From NCBI GenBank assembly GCA_018262715.1, contig JADFDS010000042.1, positions 62,001 through 126,000 on the forward strand: a stretch of 64,000 nt of DNA, read 5' to 3'. The notes beneath the pieces are model-generated. The model saw nothing but the letters and a program-made list of their open reading frames with translations, ran no database searches and was not told where the DNA came from. This document shows, piece after piece, positions 9,862 through 18,843 of the stretch. Every line of letters begins with the position of its first letter. Within the stretch, counting starts at the first letter, position 1. This stretch comes from Bacteroidota bacterium. GTDB taxonomy: Bacteria; Bacteroidota; Bacteroidia; Bacteroidales; VadinHA17. The translations under genes were made by a program, and so were the position numbers.

Positions 9862-9980
9862 ATCTCACATTGCAAATCGCACGTCTCAACTCCAAGTATT
9901 TTTTATTATCAGCCATCAACAGTCCTGCAAAGCTGTATTACAGGCCAAATTAATTCGCAACTCGCAATTCGCAACTCGCA
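9862..9980. repeat. Two 4x heptamer arrays
   Basis: ATCTCAC-ATTGCAA-ATCGCAC-GTCTCAA (9862-9889) and ATTCGCA-ACTCGCA-ATTCGCA-ACTCGCA (9953-9980). Confidence 0.8.
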
Positions 9981-9983
9981 AAT

Positions 9984-11495
9984 CTAAGCCTCCGGCTTCA
10001 TCTGCGGGAAGAACAGCACATCCTGTATCGAGGGCTGGTTGGTCATGAACATGGTGAGCCTGTCGATACCCATTCCCATTCCCGAGGTAGGAGGCATGGC
10101 ATATTCCAAAGCCCTGACGAAGTCCATGTCGATAAACATTGCCTCGTCATCACCCTTTTCCGAGAGACGAAGCTGATCCTGGAACCTCTCGAGCTGGTCG
10201 ATTGGGTCATTCAGCTCGGAGTAGGCGTTGGCCAGCTCCTTGCCGTTGACCATCAGCTCGAAACGCTCGGTCATACCATGCTTGCTGCGGTGTTTCTTTG
10301 TCAGCGGTGAGGTCTCCTGCGGGTAGTCAATGATGAATGTGGGCTGGATGAAGTGATGTTCGCACTTCTCTCCGAAAATCTGGTCAATCAGCTTGCCCTT
10401 TCCCATCGAGGGAGAGTGGCCTATCTCCATCCTGTCGCACTCCCGGCGCAGGTCATCCTCAGTCATGTCTGTTATGTCAATGCCGGCATATTCTTTTATG
10501 GCGTCGGTCATGGAGATACGCCTGTAGGGAGCCTTGTAGTCTATGACATGCTCACCGAGAGGCACCTTTGTGGTGCCGTGGAGGTCCATGGCCACCTTCT
10601 CAAGTATCTTTTCTGTGAACTCCATCATCCAGTTGTAGTCCTTATAGGCCACATAGATCTCCATCACTGTGAACTCGGGATTATGCGTGCGGTCCATCCC
10701 CTCGTTGCGGAAGTCCTTTGCAAACTCGTAGACTCCGTCATAACCGCCTACTATGAGACGCTTCAGGTAAAGCTCGTCCGCTATCCGGAGGTAGAGAGGT
10801 ATGTCGAGGGCATTATGATGAGTTATGAATGGTCTTGCTGCGGCACCGCCGGGAATAGGCTGAAGCACGGGTGTCTCCACCTCGAGGTAGCCATAAGAGT
10901 CAAAGAGCTCACGCATCGACCTGATTATCTGCGTGCGCTTGCGGAAAACCTCACGGACTTCGGGATTGATGATCAGGTCGACATAACGCTGGCGGTATCG
11001 CATCTCAGGATCAGTCACCGCATCGTACAGAACCCCGTCCTTTTCCTTTACTATGGGAAGAGGGCGGAGCGACTTGCTGAGGAGGGTCAGCTCCTTCACA
11101 TGAACGGTGATTTCGCCCATCTGGGTGCGGAATGCAAAACCCTTCACTCCGATGATGTCACCAATATCCAGAAGCTTTTTAAACAGGGTATTGTACAATG
11201 TTTTGTCCTCGCCCTGGCAGAGGTCATCACGACGTACATAGATTTGTATGCGGCCAGAAGAGTCCATCAGCTCGGCGAATGAGGCGTTGCCCATGATACG
11301 GCGGCTCATGATCCGGCCTGCCAGGCATACATCCGTGAATTTATTTTCAGTGTCACTGAATCCTGCCAGTATTTCTGCGGCCGAAATGTTAACCGGGTAC
11401 ATTGCAGCAGGATAAGGGTCTATGCCAAGTTTGCGTATTTCTTCAAGTGATTGCCTGCGAACCAGTTCCTGCTCGCTCAGTTGGGGTGTGCTCAT
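9984..11495 (-). CDS. lysS: Lysyl-tRNA synthetase (class II)
   Basis: YPAAMYPVNISAAEI, MRYRQRYVDLI, FRNEGMDRTHNPEFTVMEIYVAYKDYNWMME, GMGMGIDRLTMFMTNQPSIQDVLFFPQMKP. Confidence 0.98.
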   Translation of the reverse strand: MSTPQLSEQELVRRQSLEEIRKLGIDPYPAAMYPVNISAAEILAGFSDTENKFTDVCLAGRIMSRRIMGNASFAELMDSSGRIQIYVRRDDLCQGEDKTLYNTLFKKLLDIGDIIGVKGFAFRTQMGEITVHVKELTLLSKSLRPLPIVKEKDGVLYDAVTDPEMRYRQRYVDLIINPEVREVFRKRTQIIRSMRELFDSYGYLEVETPVLQPIPGGAAARPFITHHNALDIPLYLRIADELYLKRLIVGGYDGVYEFAKDFRNEGMDRTHNPEFTVMEIYVAYKDYNWMMEFTEKILEKVAMDLHGTTKVPLGEHVIDYKAPYRRISMTDAIKEYAGIDITDMTEDDLRRECDRMEIGHSPSMGKGKLIDQIFGEKCEHHFIQPTFIIDYPQETSPLTKKHRSKHGMTERFELMVNGKELANAYSELNDPIDQLERFQDQLRLSEKGDDEAMFIDMDFVRALEYAMPPTSGMGMGIDRLTMFMTNQPSIQDVLFFPQMKPEA

Positions 11496-11623
11496 GTTAC
11501 GAAAAATTTTTGCAAAGGTAGCACTTGAGAGGCAATAGACAATAGCAGAAATTCACCGAAGGCGATTCATCCGGTCACAATTCTTATTGCCCTGCGGGCG
11601 AAGGTGCTGCGGGGTTCTGCCAG

Positions 11624-12229
11624 TTACCGGCAGTAACGAATCCCGATGCTGGCATTGACGGATGAAACTGCCTTGATTATGCCCGTGGTACTGATACCGA
11701 AGTTCACCCGCCAGTTCTCCCCGGTACGTACATTAACCCTGCAGCCTGCTATACCTCCGAAGAAGGTTCCTTCGAGCACCCTGTTGAGATACACAATATT
11801 TGTCATCCTTCCGATGTAATCAGGGCTTTCAGGCATCTCATAACGGTTCAGGTCAAACACATTTGACTGCCAGGTGATGACCGGGCCTGCATAAACATCC
11901 AGTGAAACCGCCCCGCCGTTGCCGGCTGTCACAACCGGTGCCGCATACAGACTGTAAGCCGCATGATGGTAATTGAGATCCAGCAGCTTCACGCCATTGA
12001 CGGTTTCGTTTCTCCTGATTGTCCGTGACCCGAGAGTATAGCTTCCCCCGATCTCGAGTCTGAGCCAGGGCTTCAGACTGTGCTGCAGGGATATAGTGTA
12101 ACCCGCACCGCTCATCCGGTACTGTGGCATATAAATATATGAGCCCGAAAAATTGAGGGATCCATTGGCCTGTGACCAGATTATACCGCCGCCGGCAAGC
12201 AGAATCATTGTTATAATCAGCTTTTTCAT
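11624..12229 (-). CDS. Secreted/outer-membrane hypothetical protein
   Basis: Signal peptide (MKKLIITMILLAGGGIIWSQA) and alternating beta-barrel-like pattern; end of the minus-strand ECF sigma gene group. Confidence 0.65.
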   Translation of the reverse strand: MKKLIITMILLAGGGIIWSQANGSLNFSGSYIYMPQYRMSGAGYTISLQHSLKPWLRLEIGGSYTLGSRTIRRNETVNGVKLLDLNYHHAAYSLYAAPVVTAGNGGAVSLDVYAGPVITWQSNVFDLNRYEMPESPDYIGRMTNIVYLNRVLEGTFFGGIAGCRVNVRTGENWRVNFGISTTGIIKAVSSVNASIGIRYCR

Positions 12230-12239
12230 GGTTTCCGGG

Positions 12240-13115
12240 TTATCTGTAGTTTAAGAATTCAATCATCAGTCGCACCGAGGCCAGGCTTGATTTTTCAAGT
12301 ATGACGAACTCTGCCTTATCGCTTTCAGCCGAGATCTTCAGTGCCCAGGCTGAGTCTCCGTCGGCCTCATCACCAGTCCAGTAATATCCTGCGGTATTCT
12401 TTTCCTGCAACTGGCCTTCAGTAACTATTCCCGGCAAAGTGAGCCGCAGTCCGTGCTCTGTCTCCACCTGCAGATTGAAACCTGCCAGGACAGCCCCGCC
12501 GCAGAAGTCAATCATCTTCTGCCAGTCGGCTTTTGAGGGAAGGTCATAATCTTTTTCAAGGGTGTCTGCCACAGTCCAGGGCATCAGGGTACCGTATGCG
12601 GCACGGTCCGCAGAAGCAGTGTAGTTGTACCAACTGTCAGAGTCGGGAAGCTGAATGTTGTCATAAGACCACATCCATGACCAGTGGTGATCAGGATAAG
12701 AGAACTGGTAGTTTATTGTACGGAATCCAATCTGAAGATCTGTAAAAGGCCTGATAATTCCGTAGTTCACATCGGTATAGAAGCCCTGATAAAGCTCTGT
12801 AATATTCCCATCGCTGTTTCTAACCTGCAAACCGATATAACCGCTGTTATCGTAAGGGAACTGCACGGTAACGACAGGACTGTTGCTCCAGTCTGTTTCC
12901 CACCCGAGGTGATCACCGTTGAGATCCCACCGGTATTCCAGCCAGTCACCCTCCTCTGTTGAAAAGGAACCGGACGCATCAAGATTTACCTTGAACATAT
13001 AAATGGGAGACGTCTGAGCGCTGAAAAGGGCCACAGGCGATGTCAGTTCTTCAGGGTCACAGGATGCAAGGATAACCGCCGATAGTAAAATTGATAGTAT
13101 TATGGGTGTTTTCAT
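12240..13115 (-). CDS. FISUMP-like / PKD-like lipoprotein
   Basis: Likely start at 13115 (MKTPIILSILLSAVILASCDPEE, lipobox); DLPSKADWQKMIDFCGG...AGYYWTGDEADGDSAWAL resembles Fib_succ_major domains. Confidence 0.7.
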   Translation of the reverse strand: MKTPIILSILLSAVILASCDPEELTSPVALFSAQTSPIYMFKVNLDASGSFSTEEGDWLEYRWDLNGDHLGWETDWSNSPVVTVQFPYDNSGYIGLQVRNSDGNITELYQGFYTDVNYGIIRPFTDLQIGFRTINYQFSYPDHHWSWMWSYDNIQLPDSDSWYNYTASADRAAYGTLMPWTVADTLEKDYDLPSKADWQKMIDFCGGAVLAGFNLQVETEHGLRLTLPGIVTEGQLQEKNTAGYYWTGDEADGDSAWALKISAESDKAEFVILEKSSLASVRLMIEFLNYR

Positions 13116-13125
13116 GGCAGGTAGT

Positions 13126-13812
13126 CTATTTGGTATAACTGAAAAGAACGCCGAACAGAACCCTGATCTGGAATCCGAAATCGTCGTCAAGGATACTGTA
13201 GTTGCATGAGAGAGCCGAATCGAAATAGAGATGGTAGTCAAGCCTCTGCTGGAAGCCTATGCCTATTTCGGGAGTCAGTGAACCTTTTATGAATCTTTCC
13301 AGATGAGGATTATGAGATGACGGATCATAACCGCTGCTTTCTGAACGGGTTGTTACAAGTGAGAGAAGGTCGCTCATCTTAAAGAGTCCGTAAACTCCCT
13401 GCAGGTTGTTGCCGCTGCGCCCCTTTTCAATGTCACTCTTCTTGAGGAAATAGTAACGTCCTCCGAGTGACAGCCCCTGGAGATGGAATGCTTCGCCCTC
13501 AGACCATGTCATTATCGAGTTAATCTCTGTAACTGCCGAAAGGGAAGTGTTGATCTTCTGTTCAAATCCGCCATGCAGTGTAAAGACCAGGAAATTGAAG
13601 TTGTCACTGGGCTTGAAAGGCTGGATACCGATCTTGAGCAGCCTGTCTTCGTCTCCCAGCCGCACATCGAGGTAGCGGTACTTGTTCCGGTAGTAATACT
13701 CCTGGTCCTGCTGAAGCTCTGTCTCAATCTTCACCGTATCGGTCTGTGCAAGGCAGACTGTGCCCGTAAGTGAGGCCGCGCAAATTAGAAATATCAATGC
13801 TGACTTTTTCAT
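13126..13812 (-). CDS. Secreted/outer-membrane hypothetical protein
   Basis: Signal peptide (MKKSALIFLICAASLTGTVCLAQ), beta-rich pattern, conserved gene order. Confidence 0.65.
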   Translation of the reverse strand: MKKSALIFLICAASLTGTVCLAQTDTVKIETELQQDQEYYYRNKYRYLDVRLGDEDRLLKIGIQPFKPSDNFNFLVFTLHGGFEQKINTSLSAVTEINSIMTWSEGEAFHLQGLSLGGRYYFLKKSDIEKGRSGNNLQGVYGLFKMSDLLSLVTTRSESSGYDPSSHNPHLERFIKGSLTPEIGIGFQQRLDYHLYFDSALSCNYSILDDDFGFQIRVLFGVLFSYTK

Positions 13813-13818
13813 TTCCTG

Positions 13819-14493
13819 TTACTTTTTAAATAGTTCGCGGGCATCAAAGCCGACACCAATAGTGATCATCGAGATTGCTGATCCGGTACTTAAATGTGAC
13901 CGGAAATCAGCCCGTGCGTTAAGGTACAGGGAAGGAGAGACCTGCCGGTGGTAGTTGACTCCGAAAGTAATTCCGAAATCAGGCGTTCTGGCAAGTTTCT
14001 GCTCAAAATACTGCATGTAGCTGTAATCTCCGGTGGCAGGATTGTAGGTAAGCCATGTCCCGCCTCCGGTCGCATCAGTGTTTATAAAATACGCACCGCT
14101 GATGCCACCATGTACGCTGAAGAAACGCTGGCCCATCCTGAAGGGAGAGAAACCCAGTTCGGCACTCAGGTCAATGGCAGTCTGATTCTCGAAAGCCCCT
14201 TCAATCCAGCTCTCTCCGTTAATTATCCATGAGGTCAGGTTCTCCCGTATATAGAACCTCCTGCCTATAGTCTTCAGGTGAGAAACGCCGGTGCCGATTC
14301 CCCAGCAATCGCCGTCGCCTGAAAAGACAGCCCCGCTGTTAAAGCTGAAGATCCGCTTATTGTAAGGGCTCTCCCTGAAATCCTGTGCATTTGCTTCCCG
14401 GCTCATCAGCAGAACCAGGGCCAGGGCTGCCAGACAAAACATATGATGCCTTTTCTGCAAGACCCCTGAAATCGGTTTATCCTTCGTTTTCAT
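13819..14493 (-). CDS. Secreted/outer-membrane hypothetical protein
   Basis: N-terminal hydrophobic segment, beta-barrel-like periodicity. Confidence 0.6.
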   Translation of the reverse strand: MKTKDKPISGVLQKRHHMFCLAALALVLLMSREANAQDFRESPYNKRIFSFNSGAVFSGDGDCWGIGTGVSHLKTIGRRFYIRENLTSWIINGESWIEGAFENQTAIDLSAELGFSPFRMGQRFFSVHGGISGAYFINTDATGGGTWLTYNPATGDYSYMQYFEQKLARTPDFGITFGVNYHRQVSPSLYLNARADFRSHLSTGSAISMITIGVGFDARELFKK

Positions 14494-14500
14494 AGACGGA

Positions 14501-15358
14501 TTATTTCTTTGCTATTGTAATGTCACAGTATGAAGTGGTTACATCAATAAGTCCTGCAGGAACCTGTGGTATGACCTCCACCGGCTGGTTCCGGTATTGT
14601 TTCCCGTCGGACATGATTATCCTTCCCTGCGGTGCCTTGAGTGCGTACTGGAATTTGCCCGGCTCGTCAAGGGAGATGTTAACCGTGGTACGGTATCCCT
14701 TGACAATCAGTGGTCCTGATCCGGCCAGCTCAAGGTTTGCAGTGCCGTACGAGCAGTTTATGACTGTTGCAGCACCAAGGGCCGTCATCAGAATATCAGA
14801 CTTTTCAGCTTTAATATCAGCCTTTCCACGGATGGATGTCAGTTCCATGTCCGAGTACCGGGCAGTTACAGTGGTCGCTGAGCCAATGTCAGTGAGCCGC
14901 AGCGAGCCGAAGGAAACATTGGCAGTCATTGAAGCGAGGTTACCGGCTTCCACCGGGCCATACAGATTGGTGATACTCACGGGCAGGGATGAAGGCATGA
15001 TGATCTCGATCTCCATGCTAAGGTTGCTGGTAATCTGTTCCGGTTGTCCCCTGAATGAATTCCTGATCACCAGGATGTCACCCTCTTTCTCAGCTGAATA
15101 ATGAATATATTTCAGATCAGCTACCGCCAGCTCCTTATTCCTGTTCCGGGAGACAGGCCTGAGCAGCACCTTCAACTCGCTGACGGCTGTGCCTCTGACA
15201 GTTACGGTGGCCTTCTCCCCATATACCGAGACTCCGCTGATCCCCTTTCCGAAGCTCCTTTCATCAGTCCTTGATGCCTTTTGCATTACCTCCTGAGCTG
15301 CGAGATCGCAGGTTCCGAGCAGGACGAGGCACATTACCATGTGTTGCAGGATTTTCAT
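14501..15358 (-). CDS. Putative DUF4097/DUF2807-like secreted beta-helix protein
   Basis: Signal peptide and repeated short beta motifs (LRLTDIGSATTVTARYSDMELTSIRGKADIKAEKSDILMTALGAATVINCSYG). Confidence 0.6.
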   Translation of the reverse strand: MKILQHMVMCLVLLGTCDLAAQEVMQKASRTDERSFGKGISGVSVYGEKATVTVRGTAVSELKVLLRPVSRNRNKELAVADLKYIHYSAEKEGDILVIRNSFRGQPEQITSNLSMEIEIIMPSSLPVSITNLYGPVEAGNLASMTANVSFGSLRLTDIGSATTVTARYSDMELTSIRGKADIKAEKSDILMTALGAATVINCSYGTANLELAGSGPLIVKGYRTTVNISLDEPGKFQYALKAPQGRIIMSDGKQYRNQPVEVIPQVPAGLIDVTTSYCDITIAKK

Positions 15359-16104
15359 GAATGGATCAGTTGTATGAGTTCCTGCAGGGTGCCCGACTTA
15401 AGATTTTCGATCCGTATGACCGACTGTATGATTTCGGGAGAGTCGCCCACCTGGCCGATCACTGTTTCGAGCTGACGGAGCTCCTCGTTCAGTTCCTGGT
15501 AGAGCTGCATTTTTTCTCTGAATAGCTCTGACTGGCATACCGGTGCGCCGGTCTTGCAGAGGTCTTTGATGACTTCGATCGGGTCTTCATCTTCGCCGGC
15601 CGGAGTCACAGGAGTGCCATGCTCTTCACTCAGGACAATTTCACTCTCAACTGTAATGCCTTTTTCTGTGCGCACAAGGCGAGGGATCATAAATAAAATC
15701 AGGACAACGGCCGCAACTCCGGCTGTTGTCAGAAGGAGTACCCTTCGGCTAAGCCCGGCACGCTTTTCCCCGGCCAGAAGGAGTACCCTTCGGCGAAGTC
15801 CGGGACGCTTTTCCCCGGGCAAAAGGGTATCAGCCCTTTCAGAGGGTATCTGCAGAGTCCTTTTCACCGGCCCGCGCACATCTGCGCCTGAATATCCGTC
15901 CTGATGCCCGTCCTGCAACGCAGCCTCAATGGTTTCCCATATAGCAGCTGACGGCTGGTGCAAGGGCAGATCCCGGAGCTGGCTGGAGATGGTATCTTCC
16001 ATATCAAGGGCAGCTTCTATCTCCCTCCAGAGGTTCGCGGAAGGTAAGCGGGAGGGCAGCTCCCTTATTCTTTCGGATAATATGTCATCAAACTCTTTGT
16101 TCAT
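15355..16104 (-). CDS. Putative anti-sigma-like single-pass membrane protein
   Basis: One TM segment (TAGVAAVVLILFMIPRL); 5' end overlaps the ECF sigma gene and 3' end overlaps the next gene. Confidence 0.55.
   Translation of the reverse strand: MNKEFDDILSERIRELPSRLPSANLWREIEAALDMEDTISSQLRDLPLHQPSAAIWETIEAALQDGHQDGYSGADVRGPVKRTLQIPSERADTLLPGEKRPGLRRRVLLLAGEKRAGLSRRVLLLTTAGVAAVVLILFMIPRLVRTEKGITVESEIVLSEEHGTPVTPAGEDEDPIEVIKDLCKTGAPVCQSELFREKMQLYQELNEELRQLETVIGQVGDSPEIIQSVIRIENLKSGTLQELIQLIHS
15731..15820. repeat. 45-bp tandem duplication inside the putative anti-sigma gene
   Basis: 15731-15775 and 15776-15820 nearly identical; encodes GEKRPGLRRRVLLLA / GEKRAGLSRRVLLLT. Confidence 0.9.
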
Positions 16105-16636
16105 CTGACGGTTTTGTCAGTCGATTCCTTAACAGCTTCTTTGCATAATTCAACTGGGACTTTGAGGTCCCTTCATTTATATTCAGTATTTCGGCCACTT
16201 CCTGGTGCTTATATCCTTCTACCTCAATCAGGATAAACACGCTCCGTGCCTGTGCCGGCAGTGAGAGTATCGCCTTCTCGAGGTGTTCAGCGGTGAAATT
16301 GAACGAGCCCTCTGACGCCTGGTCGGGGATCTCGTCGGTTGCCACCTGCAGCCGGGCATTTTTCCTCAGGTAGTTCATCGTGTTTCTTATTACTATGGTG
16401 CGCATCCATGTAAAGAGCGACGATTCGAACCTGAAGGTTGCCATTGACCGGAATATCTCAATGAACGAATCCTGAAGAACATCATTACTGGCATCGCGAT
16501 CGCTTATAAGCCTGTATACCAGGGTATAGAGGCGGGTGCTAAACCTTTCGTACAGGGCGCGCTGCACCAGCCTGTTGTTTTCCAGGCATCCCCGGACAAG
16601 CTCCCTGTCGTTCTGGTTCAGTTCACTCTGCTGCAT
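16088..16636 (-). CDS. RNA polymerase sigma-70 factor, ECF subfamily
   Basis: Region 2 (ALYERFSTRLYTLVYRLISDRDASNDVLQDSFIEIFRSMATF) and region 4 (LSLPAQARSVFILIEVEGYKHQEVAEILNINEGTSKSQLNYAKKLLR). Confidence 0.92.
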   Translation of the reverse strand: MQQSELNQNDRELVRGCLENNRLVQRALYERFSTRLYTLVYRLISDRDASNDVLQDSFIEIFRSMATFRFESSLFTWMRTIVIRNTMNYLRKNARLQVATDEIPDQASEGSFNFTAEHLEKAILSLPAQARSVFILIEVEGYKHQEVAEILNINEGTSKSQLNYAKKLLRNRLTKPSDEQRV

Positions 16637-16788
16637 CTTCGTCTTCTGTCTATATAGTGCGGATCAGGCCGGAAAAGGTTGGAAGAGAGAGAAAATAATT
16701 TATGTGTCCAGCTAATATCATGGATTCAGACAGCCTGACATTCAAGGGGCAAGCTATTCATACAAAATTACCGGGATTGTTTGTAATA

Positions 16789-16865
16789 TACAATTGTTTA
16801 TCCGCTACGCGGAAAGGAATGGTGCCCGCGGCTGGTCTACAATGCTTTATCCGCTACGCGGAAAG
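16789..16865. repeat. Two copies of the TACAATGCTTTATCCGCTACGCGGAAAG repeat
   Basis: 16789-16816 (TACAATTGTTTATCCGCTACGCGGAAAG) and 16838-16865. Confidence 0.85.
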
Positions 16866-16882
16866 AGGGGGGATGCCGCTGT

Positions 16883-17740
16883 CTACCGCCGCGGATCACA
16901 GGATTGAATGAACTCCCTCAGCAGAACCTGCAGCTTCCGTGTCAGATGGCCCGGGGTACCCTCCCCGATGACCTGTTCACTGATCCGCGTCACAGGCACT
17001 ATCTCTCCGGTAGTGTTGGAGATAAACGCTTCGTTCATGTACGGTATCATGTCAGCGGCGACAGCCTCCTCAACCACGCTGATATCATTTGTCCTCGCAA
17101 CGGAGATAATGTTTTTCCGGGTGATCCCGGAGAGGATATCATTATTCCCCGGATGGGTGTAAAGTGTTTCGTCCCTCACAAAAAAGATATTTGAATGAGC
17201 TCCTTCGGTTACAAAGCCATTCCGTACGAAGCACACCTCTGCAAATCCCTGGTCATGTGCCTCCTGATAAGGCAGGATATTGGCTATCAGTGCAGTGGTC
17301 TTGATATCGCAGCGGTTCCACCGTGGATCCGGGGTGAGAAAGATAGCGACACCCCGCTCGGAAGCAAGTGTATTGATGCTCTGGCGGCGGGCAAATCCGT
17401 AGATGGTCGGTTTGACCGGAGGATCGGGAAAGGCGTGGTTGCGCGGCGCAACACCCCGGGTGGCCTGGAAATAAACTATTGCGCATTCGGCGCCAAGCTC
17501 ATTTCGCTGTATAAGCTCTTCAAAGATTTCCTCGAGCTTTGCTTCATCTTCCCATACCATGTGTGTCTCCTTCATGCTGCGCCTGAACCTGCCGGTATGG
17601 CCCGTGAGATCAAAGAAGTACCCGCCGTACCATCTTGCAACCTCGTAAACACTGTCCCCGAAAATAAAACCCCGGTCATCAGGGCTGATCAATGCCTGAT
17701 CCTTCGGGAGAAACTGACCGTTAAGATATACTACTTCCAT
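16883..17740 (-). CDS. Aminotransferase class IV (D-amino acid / branched-chain type)
   Basis: MEVVYLNGQFLPKDQALISPDDRGFIFGDSVYEV...FVTEGAHSNIFFV...ILSGITRKNII. Confidence 0.9.
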   Translation of the reverse strand: MEVVYLNGQFLPKDQALISPDDRGFIFGDSVYEVARWYGGYFFDLTGHTGRFRRSMKETHMVWEDEAKLEEIFEELIQRNELGAECAIVYFQATRGVAPRNHAFPDPPVKPTIYGFARRQSINTLASERGVAIFLTPDPRWNRCDIKTTALIANILPYQEAHDQGFAEVCFVRNGFVTEGAHSNIFFVRDETLYTHPGNNDILSGITRKNIISVARTNDISVVEEAVAADMIPYMNEAFISNTTGEIVPVTRISEQVIGEGTPGHLTRKLQVLLREFIQSCDPRR

Positions 17741-17927
17741 ATTTTAAGATTTACACTTTGCCGGTTGGGTCATGATGGCCTGCGACTCTGATTTTTTGCC
17801 CATACGGGAATCTGAAAATTAATCTTCAAAGATACATTTTCAATGGATTGGTCATACAAATTTCAACCCATCCTTTCTCTTTTATTATGTACCTTTGCAT
17901 ATTCACGAAATTCGGCAATCAGAATTT

Positions 17928-18779
17928 ATGACAGGCAAGAGGCGACTGCCATCATGGCTCAGGATGGAGAGGGCAAGCGGGGAGAGCTACACCATGGTGA
18001 AGAACCTCGTGGAGAGTCATCGGCTGCATACCATCTGCACCTCGGGCAACTGCCCGAACATAGGGGAGTGCTGGAACGCCGGCACTGCCACCCTGATGAT
18101 CCTCGGTGACATCTGTACAAGGTCATGCAAGTTCTGCGGCACGAAGAGCGGCCGTCCGCTTCCCCCTGATCCGGGGGAACCTGAGAGGGTGGCCGGTGCA
18201 GTGAAGACGATGCACCTTAAACATTGTGTCATCACCTCGGTTGACCGTGACGACCTGCCTGACGGCGGAGCTGCTCATTGGGCAGAAACGATACGTAAAA
18301 TCAAGGAGGTGAATCCGGGAGTGACCATCGAAACACTGATTCCCGACTTCAGGGGTGAGACAGAACATATTGACATGGTTATTGATGCAGGGCCCGATGT
18401 CATCTCTCATAACATAGAGACAGTCAGGCGCCTGACTCCCCTGATCAGGTCAGTCGCAAAGTACGAGGTAAGCCTGGCGGTACTCAGGCACATCGCTTCG
18501 CGCGGTAGGCGCGCAAAATCCGGAATTATGCTTGGCCTGGGTGAGACCGAAGAGGAGGTGACCGAAGCGCTGACCGATCTTTATGCAACCGGTTGCAAAA
18601 TTGTGACTATCGGGCAGTATCTTGCTCCAAGCCTTGAGCATATGCCAGTTGTTGAATATGTTACGCCCGAGAAGTTTGAAGAGTACAGGAAAAGGGGACT
18701 GGAGACCGGATTTGAATTCGTTGAGAGCAGTCCGCTTGTCAGAAGTTCCTTCCATGCTGAAAAGCATGTGGGTAAATAG
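17928..18779 (+). CDS. lipA: Lipoyl synthase
   Basis: CTSGNCPNIGECWNAGTATLMILGDICTRSCKFCGT (two Fe-S motifs), HNIETVRRLTPLIR, SGIMLGLGETEEEV. Start chosen at 17928 because TACCTTTG at 17890-17897 looks like a -7 box. Confidence 0.96.
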   Translation: MTGKRRLPSWLRMERASGESYTMVKNLVESHRLHTICTSGNCPNIGECWNAGTATLMILGDICTRSCKFCGTKSGRPLPPDPGEPERVAGAVKTMHLKHCVITSVDRDDLPDGGAAHWAETIRKIKEVNPGVTIETLIPDFRGETEHIDMVIDAGPDVISHNIETVRRLTPLIRSVAKYEVSLAVLRHIASRGRRAKSGIMLGLGETEEEVTEALTDLYATGCKIVTIGQYLAPSLEHMPVVEYVTPEKFEEYRKRGLETGFEFVESSPLVRSSFHAEKHVGK

Positions 18780-18780
18780 T

Positions 18781-18838
18781 GGTTATCGGTTATCGGTTAT
18801 GGTTATCGGTTATGGTTATCGGTTATGGTTATCGGTTA
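18781..18838. repeat. Tandem GGTTATCGGTTAT repeat array
   Basis: Units of 7/7/6/7/6/7/6/7/5 nt (GGTTATC/GGTTAT) read directly. Confidence 0.97.
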
Positions 18839-18843
18839 GGTGA

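Noticed and set aside
10353-11282. 309-aa plus-strand ORF opposite lysS
   Set aside because: Antisense to a clear lysS gene; composition typical of a shadow ORF.
18781-18838. CRISPR array
   Set aside because: Units are 6-7 nt with no spacers; not CRISPR. No CRISPR arrays or cas genes seen in the window.
18781-18838. Telomere-like GGTTAT repeat
   Set aside because: Internal chromosomal position between lipA and lipB, alternating 7/6 units, and a matching inverted array downstream fit the paired-array element better.
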